A stretch of 8,151 bases of DNA from Gemmatimonadales bacterium UBA7889 (GTDB taxonomy: Bacteria > Gemmatimonadota > Gemmatimonadetes > Longimicrobiales > Gaopeijiaceae), in NCBI GenBank assembly GCA_002501085.1, contig DLRL01000017.1, forward strand, positions 1-8,151, given 5' to 3'. A program made the translations under genes and the position numbers. The notes below the pieces were generated by a model that did no database searches, had not been told where the DNA came from, and saw only the letters and a list, made by a program, of their open reading frames with translations. Of the stretch, positions 6,217 to 8,151 are shown piece after piece. Within the stretch, counting starts at the first letter, position 1. Each line of letters begins with the position of its first letter.

Positions 6217-6363
6217 ATGGCGATACTAGAGGTGGCCGCAGTTGGCTCGACCGACGAGCTACTCATGAAAGCCAGTGGCACCCGGATCGTTTCCGTAGAT
6301 GGTGCGATCGCAATAGGACAAGAGATTCTGGACTCGTTTTGCGAGTTTCTCGTAAGTAAGTAA
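6217..6363 (+). CDS. Possible small protein, 48 aa, unknown
   Basis: An ATG-initiated frame of 48 codons starts about 50 nt after the predicted promoter start site. TAGG eight bases upstream is a weak ribosome site. The product is acidic to neutral with an aliphatic N-terminus (MAILEVAAVGSTDELLMK), no signal peptide and no domain I recognise. Its stop codon lies within a (GTAA)3 tract, and loss of one repeat unit would extend the frame by about 57 codons. It could be a genuine small protein, a gene remnant or chance; nothing but position and codon appearance supports it. Confidence 0.22.
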   Translation: MAILEVAAVGSTDELLMKASGTRIVSVDGAIAIGQEILDSFCEFLVSK

Positions 6364-6364
6364 G
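6352..6364 (+). repeat. GTAA tetranucleotide tract (three units plus G)
   Basis: GTAAGTAAGTAAG spans the stop codon of the 48-codon frame. Tetranucleotide tracts can slip during replication, and losing a unit would open the frame here. Three units is short for efficient slippage, so phase variation is only a possibility. Confidence 0.4.
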
Positions 6365-6595
6365 ACTCCTGATCTCATTCGCTCCATTGCGATCTGCTGG
6401 GTACGGATTCGGCCAAAATGCGATGGATTGGTTTCTCCCATTTTGTATAGTCGGCGAGTTGATCCATCCGACGGGGGCGCGGTACCCATGGTGGGTATCC
6501 CCGAAAGGCTTCCCCGACCCTATTGGTGATCCAACGATGCGAGTAGGGTGGGGAGGTCTCGCGGAAAGACAATTAGGTTTGCGAGAAAAAATTCA

Positions 6596-8151
6596 ATGAG
6601 TACACCGTATACCAAAGCCCCCCATCAAGGGGGCCTGAGCCCAACAGGCTCAGATTCTATCCATGCCGCGCTACTTATCGATTTCGACAATGTTACGATG
6701 GGTATGCGCAGCGATCTCTCCAAAGAGCTCAAGACCCTCCTCGATTCAGATGTGATCAAGGGTAAGGTGAGTGTCCAACGTGCTTACGCTGATTGGCGAC
6801 GATATCCCCAATATATTGTGCCGCTATCAGAAGCCTCAGTTGATCTCATTTTTGCTCCTGCTTACGGGAGTAACAAGAAGAACGCAACTGATATCCGGAT
6901 GGCGATTGATGCGCTCGAGTTAGTTTTTATTCGGCCAGAGATTGGAACCTATATCCTTCTCACAGGGGACTCCGACTTTTCCAGCTTAGTTCTTAAGCTC
7001 AAAGAGTATGGCAAGTACGTCATAGGTGTGGGGATTCGGGAGTCTAGTTCCGATATCCTGGTACAAAACTGTGATGAATACTACTCCTACACGAGCTTGA
7101 CTGGGCTAACCAAGACCACCGAATTAACCCAAGCCGCTCGTGATCCGTGGGTCCTTGTCAAGGAAGCTCTGAAGAAGATGGTGTCACGAGGTGACGTCAT
7201 GCGTTCGGATCGTCTCAAACAGGTCATGCAGGAGCTCGACCCCCTCTTTAATGAGCGAGGCATGGGGTTCAGTAAGTTCAGTAAGTTCTTAGCGGAGGCA
7301 TCCTCGAGAGGTTTGGTCGCACTAAAGAAGCAGGAGAACGGCCAGTACGAGGTTAAACCCCCTTACCGCAGTCGGTCGAGTCAGGAAGAAGCGGGTGACA
7401 AAAGAGGCCCTGATCGTGGTCAGAGACAGAGAAGATCCAAGTCCCAACATTCTGCTGATAATCTTAATCAGTCTAGCTCACAGGTTTCTAGAAGCGCAGA
7501 CGATCCGCTGCAAGAAGCCTATCAACTCCTCGTTTCAGTCTTAGAGGATTTCCGAACTTTAGGACGTGAGCCAGTGCGAGATTCCGATCTCAAACGAAAG
7601 ATGCTGAAGAAGAATGCTAACTTCGACGAAGGTGAGCTCGGCTTTCCGAAATTCTCCCGCTTCCTTGTTCAAGCAACAGAGCATGGCATCATTTCTACGG
7701 ATCGGACTGATCGCGGAAATTTCGAAGTATCTCTTCCAGACTCTCATTCAAAGAGTGAGACAACTGAAGGGACTCAAGGGTCTTCAGCTGACGTTGAGGC
7801 AACTGACCACACCCCTCTTGATGCCGAGGTCGTGGAACAACCAAATACATCAATCGTCGAAGTAGTTCCTTCAAGTTCTCCGGAGTCTGGCTTACGTCTG
7901 GGTCCGCGCCGTGGGTCAACTCGTCGACGTGGAGGGAAAGACCTGCCGCCGCTGTTCGAAGGTCAGGCTGCTGGAACATCTATACCGACGGAGTCCGACT
8001 CGGTGGCTGTTTCTGGTGAAGATTTTAGTGCATCAAGTATCGGATTGCCGACGGATCCTCAGGCAATCGTGCGGTACCTGGCACATCGGTATAAAGGAGT
8101 GGGACAGAAGACAGCGGAGACTTTGGTCGAGAAATTCGGACCAGCCCTTTT
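6596..8151 (+). CDS. NYN-domain (PIN-like) putative RNase with two OST-HTH/LOTUS domains and a helix-hairpin-helix, 3' end missing
   Basis: The frame runs from ATG 6596 to the window end: 518 complete codons with no stop. Residues 23-165 form a NYN/LabA-like PIN-fold domain: LLIDFDNV (Asp29, Asp31), NATDIRMAIDA (Asp99) and LLTGDSDFSSLV (Asp125, Asp127) give the acidic metal-binding cluster of these nucleases. Two OST-HTH (LOTUS) domains follow at about 184-256 and 303-380; their cores align (FSKFSKFLAEA against FPKFSRFLVQA, each followed by a GxxxV/F-type wing). A basic S/Q/R-rich linker (257-301) separates them. A basic low-complexity tract (about 430-475) leads to PQAIVRYLAHRYKGVGQKT and AETLVEKFG, a helix-hairpin-helix start. 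LOTUS domains bind RNA (G-rich or structured) in known cases, so an RNA-targeting endonuclease is inferred. ATG 6596 is the only canonical start before the active site, but its ribosome site is weak. The TGA of a 70-codon frame overlaps it as ATGA. Confidence 0.85.
   Translation, partial: MSTPYTKAPHQGGLSPTGSDSIHAALLIDFDNVTMGMRSDLSKELKTLLDSDVIKGKVSVQRAYADWRRYPQYIVPLSEASVDLIFAPAYGSNKKNATDIRMAIDALELVFIRPEIGTYILLTGDSDFSSLVLKLKEYGKYVIGVGIRESSSDILVQNCDEYYSYTSLTGLTKTTELTQAARDPWVLVKEALKKMVSRGDVMRSDRLKQVMQELDPLFNERGMGFSKFSKFLAEASSRGLVALKKQENGQYEVKPPYRSRSSQEEAGDKRGPDRGQRQRRSKSQHSADNLNQSSSQVSRSADDPLQEAYQLLVSVLEDFRTLGREPVRDSDLKRKMLKKNANFDEGELGFPKFSRFLVQATEHGIISTDRTDRGNFEVSLPDSHSKSETTEGTQGSSADVEATDHTPLDAEVVEQPNTSIVEVVPSSSPESGLRLGPRRGSTRRRGGKDLPPLFEGQAAGTSIPTESDSVAVSGEDFSASSIGLPTDPQAIVRYLAHRYKGVGQKTAETLVEKFGPAL
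6617..6653 (+). promoter_or_regulatory. Two tandem perfect hairpins in the first codons of the NYN gene
   Basis: GCCCCC (6617-6622) pairs with GGGGGC (6629-6634) over a 6-nt loop. CTGAGCC (6635-6641) pairs with GGCTCAG (6647-6653) over CAACA. The two stems abut with no spacer and begin 21 nt after the A of the ATG, across codons 8-20, before the nuclease fold starts. No T run follows. They could limit translation or serve as a structured RNA target; this is inference. Confidence 0.55.

Larger units (their letters stand above)
5939..6595. other. Gene-poor 657-bp region between aroB and the NYN gene
   Basis: No recognisable gene is present. It holds a plausible promoter (6133-6161), the second copy of the CCCCTAG...GGGGCTCAA motif, a 48-codon open frame (6217-6363), a GTAA repeat and a 70-codon TTG-initiated open frame (6387-6599) whose TGA overlaps the NYN ATG as ATGA. 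On the minus strand, open frames at 6259-6489 and 6375-6572 overlap these and look no better. Removing two GTAA units would join the 48-codon and 70-codon frames, so a decayed gene is one reading. A long structured leader is another. A weak TCCTC/GAGGA hairpin (6084-6098) lacks a T run. I recognise no tmRNA, SRP RNA, RNase P RNA or tRNA here. Confidence 0.4.

Noticed and set aside
6195..6240. tmRNA 5' end, suggested by GGGGCTC
   Set aside because: The expected TTCGACGGG-type segment and a matching tRNA-like 3' end with a T-loop are missing, and the same motif occurs upstream of aroB.
6387..6599. 70-codon frame as an O6-alkylguanine transferase-like protein
   Set aside because: The tail GWGGLAERQ faintly recalls that family, but there is no PCHR or PWHR active-site motif and the rest does not align, so I do not name it.
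7268..7288. Tandem TTCAGTAAG repeat
   Set aside because: It encodes FSKFSKF, the conserved core of the first OST-HTH domain, so protein constraint explains it.
7559..7979. Open frames on both strands at 7559-7747, 7614-7865 and 7695-7979
   Set aside because: All fall within the NYN-LOTUS gene, whose reading frame is supported by domain motifs on both sides.

Overview
The window is a compact bacterial chromosome segment of roughly balanced base composition. It holds a leftward gene cluster (positions 1-4629), a divergent intergenic region, and two rightward genes (aroB and a large NYN-domain gene cut by the right edge). I saw no tRNA, rRNA, insertion sequence, CRISPR array or phage gene. The gene content (bifunctional class A PBP, MltG with a lipoprotein-type signal, RuvX, a V4R-domain protein, a NYN/OST-HTH protein) points to a Gram-negative-type, probably environmental bacterium. 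Gemmatimonadota or a similar poorly cultured phylum is my guess, but no feature here fixes the taxon.

Left half, minus strand, read from 4629 down to 1: class A penicillin-binding protein (mrcA-like, TTG start), a 176-nt gap rich in stem-loops, a small V4R-domain protein, ruvX, mltG and the N-terminal part of thiE. From the V4R gene to thiE the genes are 16 nt apart or overlapping (4 nt for ruvX/mltG, 26 nt for mltG/thiE), so they look like one translationally coupled transcript. PBP1A polymerises and crosslinks peptidoglycan. MltG cuts nascent glycan strands and sets their length. RuvX is a housekeeping RNase H-fold nuclease involved in rRNA maturation. The V4R protein is the unexplained member.

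Right half, plus strand: aroB (3-dehydroquinate synthase, all metal ligands present) follows a 211-bp divergent region. After aroB come about 657 bases without a convincing gene. They contain a plausible sigma70-type promoter, a 48-codon open frame ending in a GTAA repeat, and a motif that also occurs upstream of aroB. The last gene encodes a NYN (PIN-like) nuclease domain, two OST-HTH/LOTUS domains and the start of a helix-hairpin-helix. It is open at the window edge. Its first codons form two perfect back-to-back hairpins.

The items most worth following up are the NYN-LOTUS-LOTUS-HhH architecture with its hairpins, the near-identical 19/21-nt motif on both sides of aroB, the mutually exclusive stem-loops between mrcA and the V4R gene, and the V4R gene inside a peptidoglycan cluster.
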